DNA from: Prostheceraeus crozeri
Taxonomy: Eukaryota > Platyhelminthes > Polycladida > Euryleptidae
DNA: 64,000 nucleotides
Direction: 5' to 3'
Assembly (NCBI GenBank): GCA_907163375.1
Contig: CAJQUW010006815.1
Span: 62,001-126,000 of the forward strand
Under the pieces are notes generated by a model. It did not search any database and was not told the DNA's origin. It saw only the letters and a program-made list of their open reading frames with translations. Shown here one piece after another: positions 34,119 to 42,446 of this stretch. Made by a program: the position numbers and the translations under genes. Positions within the stretch are counted from its first letter, which is position 1. The number at the start of each line of letters is the position of its first letter.

Positions 34119-35422
34119 TAAAGCTCTGTTTTCTGTAATTCATTTTGATAAAAACGACCTCTGATATCCTCATTATCTAAATCTTTAATTTCATAAGTAA
34201 TCGGATAAGTTTTATTTATTTTGCAAACTTCAAATATTTCTTTAGTCCAATAGCCAACAAAGCCTTTTTCAAATTTATTCTTATATTTAAATATTCTAAC
34301 TCTATCTCCAATTTTAAATTTCGGCTTAAGTTTCTGCAAATTCGGATTACTCTCATTCGAATTATTATTCTCGAATATTTTTTTTCGTATCAAATCAGGG
34401 TCGTCAGAAGCATTCTTTGGAGTTTCTTCAATACCAGAATGAACTTTATTATTGTAATCTTCCACATTTCCTGGTAATATCTTCAACCATTTCTGATTTC
34501 TTTGCTCAGTAAATTTCTTGAATAATTTATTTTTTAACGTCCGATTGAATCTTTCTATCACTACGGCCTTCCCAGCGTTTTCAGTTGAATAAACAATTTC
34601 AAATAGTGGCTGAACGTTTCGGTTATAAAATTCCGACCCTTTATCAACAAACAATTTTTTTGGCTTTCTATTACTTTCTTTAAAGATTTCTTCAAACGCA
34701 TATTTAACTGAAAGACCACTTTTATTTTTTAAAGGTTTTACCCAAGCGTATCGTGTATATAAATCTATAACTGTCAATGCGTATTTGTAGTCCCTTTCAT
34801 TCGGCATATGAATAAGATCAGCACTCCAAATATCATCTTTATTAAATACTTTTACTTTTAATAAATATTTAGGCTTTCTATATTCTTTATGAATTTCAGA
34901 TGCATAAACGTCTGAATTATGATTTTCATTTAAACCCTGACCGAATAATATTTTAGCTTGTAAAGCTTTCTTAACAAACATTCTTTCAATTTTTTCTCTA
35001 AATGTAGGATTCTGAATACTATCTAATTCTTGAATCATCTTCTTGTCAGCTGCATGTCGAGAACTTAGATCATGATTTCGATAAGCTAAATCATGCCTGT
35101 AAGCGGCGGCATCTACTCTATTTATTGGTTCTTCACCTGGTTTCGGATTATTATTCTCATCTAGTCTTATATCTAATCGAGTTCCTGGACCGGTATATGA
35201 ATGACCAGGAAGATGTTTTTCTTTCGAATATTTACTCCAAATAAATCCAGGAAAGTTTTCTAATGTTTTTTGTATATCACCACCGAAGTGGTGTGGAACT
35301 TTGTTCTTGTCACCTCCAATATGCTGACAGTTTGAGTTTTTATTTTTGTTTAATAGATAATTCAATAAATCTAAATTAGAAATTTTTAATTTAATTAAAT
35401 TTTCGGAATTTTTAGTATTCAT
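34118..35422 (-). CDS. Polinton: phospholipase A2 domain fused to retroviral-type integrase
   Basis: 434 aa in one frame. Residues about 45-150 form a parvovirus-type phospholipase A2 domain: a calcium-loop motif YTGPGT (76-81) and the catalytic pair in AAAYRHDLAY (His110, Asp111). In parvoviruses this domain lets particles leave endosomes. Residues about 180-434 are an integrase: Asp202 in WSADLIHMP, Asp260 in FVDKGSEF and Glu290 in VIERFNRTLKNK, then HSGIEETP and a C-terminal SH3/chromo-like segment (KIGDRVRIF...GYWTKEIFEV). The integrase would insert the element and produce the 6-bp duplication. The fusion of the two is unusual and may be a real two-function protein or two genes run together. 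Confidence 0.88.
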   Translation of the reverse strand: MNTKNSENLIKLKISNLDLLNYLLNKNKNSNCQHIGGDKNKVPHHFGGDIQKTLENFPGFIWSKYSKEKHLPGHSYTGPGTRLDIRLDENNNPKPGEEPINRVDAAAYRHDLAYRNHDLSSRHAADKKMIQELDSIQNPTFREKIERMFVKKALQAKILFGQGLNENHNSDVYASEIHKEYRKPKYLLKVKVFNKDDIWSADLIHMPNERDYKYALTVIDLYTRYAWVKPLKNKSGLSVKYAFEEIFKESNRKPKKLFVDKGSEFYNRNVQPLFEIVYSTENAGKAVVIERFNRTLKNKLFKKFTEQRNQKWLKILPGNVEDYNNKVHSGIEETPKNASDDPDLIRKKIFENNNSNESNPNLQKLKPKFKIGDRVRIFKYKNKFEKGFVGYWTKEIFEVCKINKTYPITYEIKDLDNEDIRGRFYQNELQKTEL

Positions 35423-35473
35423 TTTAAAAGATAAAAAAAATTAAGAAGATAAAAAAAATTGTTTTACCGAAAA

Positions 35474-35486
35474 GAACCAAAGGTTC
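35474..35486. repeat. GC-rich hairpin, intergenic
   Basis: GAACC-AAA-GGTTC between the integrase and small hydrophobic protein genes. Confidence 0.6.
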
Positions 35487-35494
35487 TGAGGTTA

Positions 35495-36037
35495 TTACCT
35501 TATCATACTAGGACTTAGATATATTCCAGAACCATCTTTAGTTTCTTTAATTTCAATTAAATCATCAACATTGTGGAGAATATTTTTAAGAACTCGTTTT
35601 CCTTCATCAACTAATTTTAATTTACTAATAAAATTATCTACTATTCCTTTTCCTTCGGGCGAAGCCCTGGAAGACATCTCCGTTGACCCATGAACCGATG
35701 TCCCTTCTCCCCTAGCAACTTTCTCTAACTCCCTATTATGACGTTTTTGTTCTTCTAATGCTGCCTTCTCTGATTTATTTTTATTTACTGCTTGGACAAT
35801 ACCAGCTGTCCCACCTGCAACACTTCCTGCTGCAGCTATGCCACCTATTATTAGGGGAATTAATGGGAGAATCCCGCCATTCTTTTCTTCTTGTAATTGA
35901 ATATTCTCTATCATTGGTTTACTTATGTAATACTTTTTTTTATTAATCGTAATAGTTTTAGGGGTATTTTTGTCAACAATATTACGTAATTTTAATTCAA
36001 CAGTTTTATTATTAATATTACTTTTCGCTTGCGACAT
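35495..36037 (-). CDS. Polinton: small hydrophobic virion-type protein (pX/minor-capsid-like)
   Basis: 180 aa. A strongly hydrophobic glycine-rich stretch (about res. 54-79, GGILPLIPLIIGGIAAAGSV and on) follows a basic N-terminus rich in Lys and Asn, then a charged coiled segment. Small capsid-associated proteins with such a segment are found beside the capsid genes of Polintons and adenoviruses and are thought to disrupt membranes. A GC-rich palindromic insert encodes HGSTEMSSRASPEG near res. 116-129, in frame. The C-terminus is ordinary. Function is inferred from position and composition only. Confidence 0.6.
   Translation of the reverse strand: MSQAKSNINNKTVELKLRNIVDKNTPKTITINKKKYYISKPMIENIQLQEEKNGGILPLIPLIIGGIAAAGSVAGGTAGIVQAVNKNKSEKAALEEQKRHNRELEKVARGEGTSVHGSTEMSSRASPEGKGIVDNFISKLKLVDEGKRVLKNILHNVDDLIEIKETKDGSGIYLSPSMIR
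35655..35703. repeat. GC-rich double hairpin inside the 180-aa gene
   Basis: GGGC-GAA-GCCC plus a GACATC...GATGTC arm pair. Translated in frame on the minus strand as HGSTEMSSRASPEG. The closest relative is at 38,135-38,184, which is non-coding. Confidence 0.8.
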
Positions 36038-36180
36038 TTTTAATAAAAAATTTTAAGTTAAGAATTTAAAGTTATCAAAAAATTTAAATCTATTCTAGTT
36101 ATGAAAAATTTTTAGTTAAGAAATTTTAAGTTAACAAAAATTTTAATCTATTCTAGTTATGAAAAAATTTTAATTAACCT

Positions 36181-36212
36181 ATCGGAGCGAAGCTCCTCTG
36201 GCTTTAGCCGAT
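36181..36212. repeat. Cruciform-like palindrome at the end of the major capsid gene
   Basis: Outer arms ATCGG/CCGAT enclose GGAGC-GAA-GCTCC and GGCT-TT-AGCC. The gene's stop codon lies in it. Confidence 0.8.
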
Positions 36213-37538
36213 CCTAACCATCTTTCCATTAAGAATTTCAATAGAATATTTTACATCTTCTAGCAATAAACCATAAGCCATCAATGAAGTTGTGGAATCT
36301 TTCTTTTCAATATTAATCGTTACATCACAACCATTTTTAATAATATCTTCAGATTGTGCACTTAAATCGAAACAGAAAATTGGATATAAATGTCTCCAAT
36401 CTCCAGGAGTTAATTGTGGTTCAACTCCAAATTCTATACAAAGATTTCTATAAGAATCATATCCTTCCATAAATTGATTATTGGTATCATCGAATCTTAA
36501 TGGATCAATTGGATATCGAGTTTGATTTAATGAAACTTGTAAACTTCGAATTGTATTAATATGAAAAATATTATTGTTCTTATCAAAACTTGGAGAATTA
36601 TTTCTTTGAAATGTTAGTAATAAATATCTTGGGGTATTCGCAGTTCTAGTAAAATGCCAGTTAAATCTTTGTTCGGAAAAAGTTACTGAACTAGCAGTTC
36701 TCTTTAGAAAATTTACTGGAATTGGTTTGTTAGTATTTAATCTTTTTGCAATAGCTGTTTCAACCTCTAAACTAGGAGTAATATGCTTAATCCACCATTC
36801 AAGTCTATCAATTTTTAAATATGCTTTTTTTCCAGTCTTACCAAAAAAGATTAATTCATTATTTGCTGTACGATGAATTATTAATTTAAATTTTAATTGA
36901 TATGATATTTTATCATAATCTAAATATCCGAATAATGGAGACAATGACCAATTTACTGTCTGTTTACTTTTTTTGTTAAATTCACGTCTTTCTTTATATG
37001 CATCATTATTTGTTTTATTTAAATGTTTTGCAATATTTTCTACATCTTTCGCAATTCCTGCTGCATCTGTTCCAGCGTGAGTTAAATCATCAACAATTAT
37101 ATCATCATTAGTATCAGGAAACCAACCTTCGATTTCATGCTTTTTATTATTTTCACCAATTGTTATAAATCTAAGCATTGTATCAATTACACCTGGGGAA
37201 TCACTTATTGTTTCTATATTTTGAGTTGCAACATCTAAACGCATTTGTGTAAATAAACTTGGGAAAAAATTATTCTCTAGTGTAATATTATCGGTATCTG
37301 GTAATGGTGTTGTAAAATTAGCATCACTATATAAAGAATATTCGCAGTGTAAAAATGAATCAGGTAAATATAAATAACTCTGCTGATTATCAACTTCAAA
37401 AATTAAATCACCTCCAGTGTTTACTCTACTAGAAGATCCGGGATTCATGGCAATTCTTATATAGTCATTCTTTTTTTGATTATAACTGACGAACGGAGGA
37501 TCGTCTAATTTAAATTTATTTTCGATAAGCGAAGACAT
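36204..37538 (-). CDS. Polinton: major capsid protein (double jelly roll)
   Basis: 444 aa. The N-terminal block AMNPGSSSRVNTGGDLIFEV, then YLYLPDSFLHCEYSLYS and NFFPSLFTQMRLDV...ETISDSPG, matches the pattern of Polinton hexon-like capsid proteins. Beta-rich throughout with a second jelly-roll half (RFNWHFTR...YLLLTFQRN...SLNQTRYP). It is the core of the leftward morphogenesis block with its neighbours on the same strand. The last codons and the stop lie within a GC-rich cruciform-like palindrome (36,181-36,212). Confidence 0.82.
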   Translation of the reverse strand: MSSLIENKFKLDDPPFVSYNQKKNDYIRIAMNPGSSSRVNTGGDLIFEVDNQQSYLYLPDSFLHCEYSLYSDANFTTPLPDTDNITLENNFFPSLFTQMRLDVATQNIETISDSPGVIDTMLRFITIGENNKKHEIEGWFPDTNDDIIVDDLTHAGTDAAGIAKDVENIAKHLNKTNNDAYKERREFNKKSKQTVNWSLSPLFGYLDYDKISYQLKFKLIIHRTANNELIFFGKTGKKAYLKIDRLEWWIKHITPSLEVETAIAKRLNTNKPIPVNFLKRTASSVTFSEQRFNWHFTRTANTPRYLLLTFQRNNSPSFDKNNNIFHINTIRSLQVSLNQTRYPIDPLRFDDTNNQFMEGYDSYRNLCIEFGVEPQLTPGDWRHLYPIFCFDLSAQSEDIIKNGCDVTINIEKKDSTTSLMAYGLLLEDVKYSIEILNGKMVRIG

Positions 37539-37609
37539 TTTTATAAAAAATAATTTGACTTTTTGTTTTTCTCACAGACAGAAAAAAAAATTTTTACTAA
37601 AATATAATT

Positions 37610-38095
37610 TTAGAATTTTGCTAGACCAGCTCCGCTACAGCTTTGCTGGTTAGACCGAAGGTTGCTGCTCACGCCATTACCTCTTATTTCTTCAATTGTT
37701 TTTTCATTTTGTTTACTATCACCCTCTACAGCTATGTTAGCAATTTTGTTTTTTGTTTCATCTGAAAGTTTTTTTAATTTTTTTAGTTCTTCAGAATCAT
37801 TCTTGAGTTTACGAATAGCTTCTAGTTGTTTTAATTCGTTTTGAGACTTGACAGCATTTGATATTGCACTAGCTGTACTACCTATAGCAGCTGCTCCTTT
37901 AGCAGCAGATGTAATCAAATCTTTATTATTTTTAATTAAGTTAACGATACTACCAATACCAGAAAAGATGCCATCCCCTTCTTTTTGAACGGTTTCTCTA
38001 TTATCATAATGGTAAACCGGATTCATACGTGGTTCATGAGCAATTTTTTGATTTGAAGCAAATTGTTTAAGATTGTGTTTATAAATTATAGGCAT
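37610..38095 (-). CDS. Polinton: pVI-like membrane-active minor capsid protein
   Basis: 161 aa. Residues about 41-60 (GDGIFSGIGSIVNLIKNNKD) form a likely amphipathic helix, followed by an Ala/Gly/Ser helix and a long charged coil. This layout resembles adenovirus protein VI and its Polinton counterparts, whose amphipathic helix lyses membranes after protease cleavage. It is immediately upstream of the major capsid gene. The C-terminal 20 or so codons are unlike the rest in base composition and contain hairpins of the GC-rich family. Assignment rests on architecture. Confidence 0.55.
   Translation of the reverse strand: MPIIYKHNLKQFASNQKIAHEPRMNPVYHYDNRETVQKEGDGIFSGIGSIVNLIKNNKDLITSAAKGAAAIGSTASAISNAVKSQNELKQLEAIRKLKNDSEELKKLKKLSDETKNKIANIAVEGDSKQNEKTIEEIRGNGVSSNLRSNQQSCSGAGLAKF
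37621..37670. repeat. GC-rich hairpins in the C-terminal codons of the pVI-like gene
   Basis: CAGC-TTT-GCTG and GACC-GAA-GGTT, the latter with mismatches. They encode the last 20 or so residues in frame. Confidence 0.6.
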
Positions 38096-38134
38096 TTTTT
38101 AGTAATAAATTTGACTTTTGGGAAAAATATAAAT

Positions 38135-38184
38135 ACGGGCGAAGCCCTGGAAGACATCTCCGATGTCCCATGAACCGATGTCCA
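38135..38184. repeat. GC-rich double hairpin, intergenic
   Basis: GGGC-GAA-GCCC, then CATCTCCGATG and ATGTCC/GGACAT-type arms, between the pVI-like gene and the 57-aa gene. Confidence 0.75.
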
Positions 38185-38197
38185 TTATAAAAAATGT

Positions 38198-38371
38198 TTA
38201 TTTTTTGTTCTTAACTTTTACAGATTGGGTTTTTGGTTTAACTTTATCAGGAACCAAACCTGCATCAATCATTCTTTTTATTCTATGATTTTCTTTCATA
38301 ATATTTCTTTGTTTTATTAACTCTTCTAATTGTTTTATTCTTTTAAAATTATTAGCTCTAATTTTATCCAT
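38198..38371 (-). CDS. Polinton: 57-aa protein, paralogue of the start of the 47.1-kb gene
   Basis: Starts MDKIRANNFKRIKQLEELIK, nearly the same as the first 20 residues of the protein at 47,109 (MDKVRADNFKRIKQLDELIK). Similarity goes on through QRNIMKENH and then stops. A basic tail (KVKPKTQSVKVKNKK) follows. It begins with the T-A-rich AAAAATGG context of the other genes, so it is probably expressed. It may be a DNA-binding or packaging peptide; function unknown. Confidence 0.65.
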   Translation of the reverse strand: MDKIRANNFKRIKQLEELIKQRNIMKENHRIKRMIDAGLVPDKVKPKTQSVKVKNKK

Positions 38372-38555
38372 TTTTAAAATTATATACTTTTATATTTTTA
38401 AATTTTTTTAAAAATTATATTTATACTTTTATATTTTTAAAATTATATTTATATTTTTTAAATTATATTTATATTTTTTAAATTATATTTATATTTTTTA
38501 TGATTTTTATTTTTTGTAGGTAAAAAATATTTAAGTTAATATTTACAATACTCGT

Positions 38556-39443
38556 TTAAGATTTACGTTTATGAATATCTAACAACTTCGAGATAACTTT
38601 ATTAATTGCTTGTTGCCCTTTATCTATTGCATCAAGAAGCGTGTGATGTACTTTAATTTCTTTTTCAGTCATTTCTAATTTTTTCTCACTTTTCTTTAAT
38701 TCTGTTTTTAAAGCATTTAATTGAACTTTAAGACCATCTACTTTTCTTTTAACGGAATCTAACTGTTCTTTATTTTCTTTAGAGTTTTCTTGTAAATTTT
38801 TCTTTAATTCATTTTCTAAATTGATTTTCAGAGTTTTCATTTTATCAACTTTTTCATTAAGTGATTTTACTTCAATTTTTAATTGATTTATTTTTTTAAT
38901 TTGTTGAGCAATTTTAGAACTCAATTCATTCACACTTTTTTGGAATGTAGTTTGTAACTGCTTTAAATTTTTTTTAATTCTTTCAGGTAGTTTTTCTATT
39001 TCATCTTCTAATTGTTCTTTTAACATTTTTATCTGATGTTTATTTTTAATTACAGCAGATTTTAAATTTATAGAAAGTAATATTAAAATTTTTGATTGTT
39101 CAGAAATCTTTTTAAAAAGTTTTGCTATATCTGCTTCTAGCTCTCTATCCTTTTTATCAAGTTTTAATAATTTTTCGTTTAATGATTTGTCATTAAGTTT
39201 AAGCAACTTTAATTCGTTCATCAGCGGAACCATAACATCGTTTATATATTTTTCTTTTAAGTCATTGATTTGTGTATCAACATATTGTTTATTTGTTAAC
39301 TCTGTATTTTGTTGTGGAAGAATAGAAAGATGTAATGGACCAGATAAAACGTCTCCAGTTTTCATTATATAATTTTCTAGTTCTATTTCTGATTCACGAT
39401 TATTCGGGATATATGCACCTCCACCAACATTTGGTAACATCAT
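38556..39443 (-). CDS. Polinton: putative fibre protein, long coiled coil with a phage-tail-fibre-like motif
   Basis: The start chosen is MMLPNVGGGAYIPNN at 39,443, which has the usual A-rich leader; the open frame extends further to 39,488. An N-terminal motif MKTGDVLSGPLHLSILP, then NTELTNKQYVDTQI, matches the pattern GDxMxGPLxL...ATKxYVD found at the start of many bacteriophage tail-fibre shafts. The remaining about 240 residues are almost pure heptad coiled coil rich in Lys, Leu and Glu. A trimeric fibre fixed to the capsid vertex is the likely role. It is divergently transcribed from the zinc-finger gene. The Polinton family is not usually described with this motif. Confidence 0.6.
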   Translation of the reverse strand: MMLPNVGGGAYIPNNRESEIELENYIMKTGDVLSGPLHLSILPQQNTELTNKQYVDTQINDLKEKYINDVMVPLMNELKLLKLNDKSLNEKLLKLDKKDRELEADIAKLFKKISEQSKILILLSINLKSAVIKNKHQIKMLKEQLEDEIEKLPERIKKNLKQLQTTFQKSVNELSSKIAQQIKKINQLKIEVKSLNEKVDKMKTLKINLENELKKNLQENSKENKEQLDSVKRKVDGLKVQLNALKTELKKSEKKLEMTEKEIKVHHTLLDAIDKGQQAINKVISKLLDIHKRKS

Positions 39444-39528
39444 TTTTAAACAATAAAAATAAAATATTTTCTGATTATAAAAATACATAAATTATAAAAA
39501 TAAAATTTTTCCTAATAAAAATAAAAAA
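39444..39528. promoter_or_regulatory. Divergent promoter region of the Polinton
   Basis: An 85-bp, almost pure A/T spacer separates the leftward fibre gene and the rightward zinc-finger gene. All recognised genes from here to 34.1 kb run left and nearly all from here to 49.8 kb run right, so it is the natural divide between two transcription blocks. No TATA element can be singled out in such sequence. Confidence 0.4.
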
Positions 39529-40398
39529 ATGGAAATGACTCAAATTTGTCAAGTTTGCAATATGCGTTTTTTAAATCAAACACTATTATATTCTCATATG
39601 AAAAACACACCATGTGGTATGCATATGAATCAATTACAACCTAATAATAGTATGCAACCTAATAATAGTATTCAGTATAATAATATTCAACCTAATAATA
39701 GTATTCAGTATAATAATATTCAATCAGAGCAACCATTACAAAGATTAAAGCATTTATTTATTTCAGATAAAGAACAAAATCTTTATACTGCTAGAATAAA
39801 TACACCTAGGCAAAATACACCTAGGCAAAATAATAATAATTATTTAGCACAAAATAATAATGTAGCACAAAATAATCCTTTTGTTCAAAATAATCCTTTT
39901 GTTCAAAATAATAATGTAGCTCAAAATAATAATGTAGCTCAAAATAATTATATTGATAAAAATCAATTTGTTGAAAGTAATAACAAAAAAATATGTTCCA
40001 AATGTAATAAAAATATAACATCAAAAAATTTTGCACGTCATTTAAAATTATGCGAACAACCAGAAGAGGTTAAAAAAAATAAAAAAGATAAATTAAAAGA
40101 TCAGTTATGTCGTAATTGTAATAAATATTTTACAATTCAAGGAATTGCTAATCATTATAATTCTTGTATAAGTTCTACAAGACAATGTACAAGTTGTCAA
40201 ATTACTAAACCTAAGACAGAGTTTTATGATAGTAAATATCAGTGTAAGGATTGTTTAAAAGAAAAAGTTAAATGTAGAGGTTGTCAAAAAATTATATTAA
40301 AGAAAAATTTTCAGCGACATGTAACACTATGTCCAAAACTTAATCAACATAATAATCAACATAATAATAATTTATATCAAAATAATAATTTATATTAG
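39529..40398 (+). CDS. Polinton: Asn/Gln-rich multi-zinc-finger protein
   Basis: 289 aa. It opens with a C2H2-like finger (CQVCNMRFLNQTLLYSHM), followed by about 110 residues of Asn/Gln repeats (PNNSIQYNN, then NNVAQNN and NPFVQ units encoded by short DNA repeats). Three further fingers are of the CxxC-12-HxxxC kind (CSKCNKNITSKNFARHLKLC; CRNCNKYF...HYNSC; CRGCQKII...HVTLC) plus a CxxC...CxxC knuckle (CTSCQITK...CKDC). It probably binds nucleic acid, perhaps as a regulator or packaging factor. I know no named Polinton counterpart. Confidence 0.65.
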   Translation: MEMTQICQVCNMRFLNQTLLYSHMKNTPCGMHMNQLQPNNSMQPNNSIQYNNIQPNNSIQYNNIQSEQPLQRLKHLFISDKEQNLYTARINTPRQNTPRQNNNNYLAQNNNVAQNNPFVQNNPFVQNNNVAQNNNVAQNNYIDKNQFVESNNKKICSKCNKNITSKNFARHLKLCEQPEEVKKNKKDKLKDQLCRNCNKYFTIQGIANHYNSCISSTRQCTSCQITKPKTEFYDSKYQCKDCLKEKVKCRGCQKIILKKNFQRHVTLCPKLNQHNNQHNNNLYQNNNLY

Positions 40399-40559
40399 TA
40401 TTTCTATTAAAATAGACTTATATATTTAAATAGTTGTATTTCAACTAAAATAGTTGTATTTTAACTAAAATAGTTGTATTTCAACTAAAATAATCTTATA
40501 TATATTAAAATATTATTTTTTTATAAAGAATAAAATATTATTTTATTAAAATATTCTTA

Positions 40560-40692
40560 AGCATTCCGGAAGAGAGGAGAGGTTCGGAACATACTTCTTT
40601 TGAGTATAGGAACAAAAAGTCCGACACATTCCGGAGGTTCTACAGAGGTTAAAAACACTCATAAGAGTGTAAGAATGCGAGTCCGGAATTAA
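40560..40692. other. Polinton: structured intergenic sequence, possible RNA or regulatory element
   Basis: A relatively GC-rich island between two AT-rich genes. ATTCCGGA near its start, again at about 40,631 and TCCGGAAT at its end can pair, and an internal ACACTC-ATAA-GAGTGT hairpin is present. It has no open frame. It could encode a structured RNA or be a cluster of palindromic inserts. Confidence 0.35.
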
Positions 40693-40731
40693 AAAATAAT
40701 AATTCCTAAATTTTTATTTTAAAAATATTAA

Positions 40732-41106
40732 ATGAATAAAAACGAAAATTTGGAAGATTTATATTCACCGGTTATAATTAAAAGTAATAAAAGTAATAAA
40801 AGTAATCTAAGTCGTCATAAATCTCTTAATGCAATAAACGAAATAATAAATAATTATATGAATAACACTGAGTTTCAAGATACACTAACCCCTCAAGATC
40901 CGAATCTCAAAGATATTAATAATATTGTAGAAAATCCTATATATAATACTAAATATAATAATAATATAGATAAAAATATATATAATAATATAGATAAAAA
41001 TATATATAATAATATAGATAAAAAATATTTAGAGACACTACCCCCTAATTCATCTCTTAATAAAAAATACCACAATCAGATCTTACACGTCTTTGGAATT
41101 TTTTAA
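40732..41106 (+). CDS. Polinton: 124-aa low-complexity protein
   Basis: Asn-, Lys- and Ser-rich with NIDKNIYNN repeats, starting MNKNENLEDLYSPVII. It lies just before the ATPase gene, with 20 bp between the frames, and could be an extension or partner of it. No domain recognised. Confidence 0.45.
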   Translation: MNKNENLEDLYSPVIIKSNKSNKSNLSRHKSLNAINEIINNYMNNTEFQDTLTPQDPNLKDINNIVENPIYNTKYNNNIDKNIYNNIDKNIYNNIDKKYLETLPPNSSLNKKYHNQILHVFGIF

Positions 41107-41126
41107 AATTTCATTGTATAAAAATA

Positions 41127-42272
41127 TTGTTAGCATGTATTTTAATATTTTTTATTTATCATCTTGTTATATGTATTGGAAATCAATGGGGTTACTTTCT
41201 AACAGAGGAACAAAAGAGAATAAATTTTTATAAACAAGAAATAAAAACTTTTAAAGGATGGAAGACTGAGGAGGATAAGATTAAGGATAAAACTAATAAT
41301 AAAAATATTAAACAAGGTAAAATGTATCAAGAAAATTTACATTTCATTGTTTACGGTAAAACTGGAAGTGGTAAGACTACGTTTATTAAAAAATATATAA
41401 ACCAATATTATAAGGACGAAACAAAAGTACATATTTTTTGTATGCATACTTCTGAATGGCCAACTTTTACAAACGTCTATAATGATAAACAATTAGATGA
41501 GTTACAAGATATGGAAAGTTTTGCTGGTACACCTGAAAATAAATCTTTATTAATTTTAGATGATGTTGCAAGTTTATCAAAACAAAAAAATATGTCAGAA
41601 ATATTTACAAAAGGAAGACATCAAAATATTCAAATAGTTGTATTAGCTCATAAAGCTTGTGATGTAGATAATAAGATTAGAGAAAACATTCAAACATTTT
41701 TTACAACTACACAAAATAATGCAGCATTCTTTAATGATATTAATAAAAATTATAAAATGAATATGCCTTTATCATATTATACACATCATAAATATGGAAT
41801 AATACGTGTTGACACCATAAGTGAACATATGCAAGTATATGATAAAGATTTAAATATATTAGTAGATACCGAACATGAAATCTATAATAACTCTCAAGAT
41901 TTTGATATTAGAATATATGCAAATGCAAAACATTTATCAAATCAAGTTATAGAACAAATAATTATCTTTTTAGAGTCTGAAGCAAAAGTACCACTAAAAA
42001 TTATTCCTGATACATTTTATTTTTATTTTGATCATTATTTAAATGCAAAATTTGGTATACCAATACCAAAAAGATTACAAGATAATGAAACATTAAACTA
42101 TTTAAAAATTGCAATAAATGATGTTAGAAACGGTTTAAGAAAAGCAACACCAATAATAACTGATGTTAAATCTACATTTTCTGATGCTAAATCTACATTT
42201 GATGAAGCCAAAAAAACATATAATGATATAAAACCATTAATAAATGGTGTAAGTGAAATACTTAATAATTAA
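41127..42272 (+). CDS. Polinton: packaging-type ATPase, first copy (FtsK/HerA, A32-like)
   Basis: A frame of up to 381 aa; the start is uncertain because the first codon of the open frame is not ATG. It has a Walker A (GKTGSGKT, about res. 77-84), a Walker B (SLLILDDVASL), and the TKGRHQNIQIVVLAH strand typical of A32/FtsK-like genome-packaging ATPases. A C-terminal extension of about 130 residues is not shared with the second ATPase and ends in repeated helices (DVKSTFSDAKSTFDEAKKT). It may pump DNA into capsids or serve a related DNA-moving role. A hydrophobic stretch lies upstream of the ATPase domain. Confidence 0.75.
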   Translation: MLACILIFFIYHLVICIGNQWGYFLTEEQKRINFYKQEIKTFKGWKTEEDKIKDKTNNKNIKQGKMYQENLHFIVYGKTGSGKTTFIKKYINQYYKDETKVHIFCMHTSEWPTFTNVYNDKQLDELQDMESFAGTPENKSLLILDDVASLSKQKNMSEIFTKGRHQNIQIVVLAHKACDVDNKIRENIQTFFTTTQNNAAFFNDINKNYKMNMPLSYYTHHKYGIIRVDTISEHMQVYDKDLNILVDTEHEIYNNSQDFDIRIYANAKHLSNQVIEQIIIFLESEAKVPLKIIPDTFYFYFDHYLNAKFGIPIPKRLQDNETLNYLKIAINDVRNGLRKATPIITDVKSTFSDAKSTFDEAKKTYNDIKPLINGVSEILNN

Positions 42273-42289
42273 ACAAATTTATCATAATC

Positions 42290-42317
42290 GAACCGAAGGT
42301 TCTAGGGCTTCGCCCGA
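42290..42317. repeat. GC-rich double hairpin, intergenic copy
   Basis: GAACC-GAA-GGTTC, TA, GGGC-TTC-GCCC, between the first ATPase and polymerase genes. A 28-bp copy with no difference lies inside the polymerase gene (42,763-42,790). Confidence 0.85.
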
Positions 42318-42446
42318 TTTTACAGATATATTAGAATTTTTCCATTATATATATTTTAGAATTTTTTTCTCTAAAAATTAAAACATAAATTTTTTTTTAA
42401 AAAAAAAATTTCTCAAATTTTCTCTAAAAAAATAAAAAAATAAAAA

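Noticed and set aside
40893-41075. Minus-strand frame with leucine/isoleucine-rich repeats, looking like membrane helices
   Set aside because: It is the complement of the Asn/Asp/Lys repeats of the 124-aa frame.
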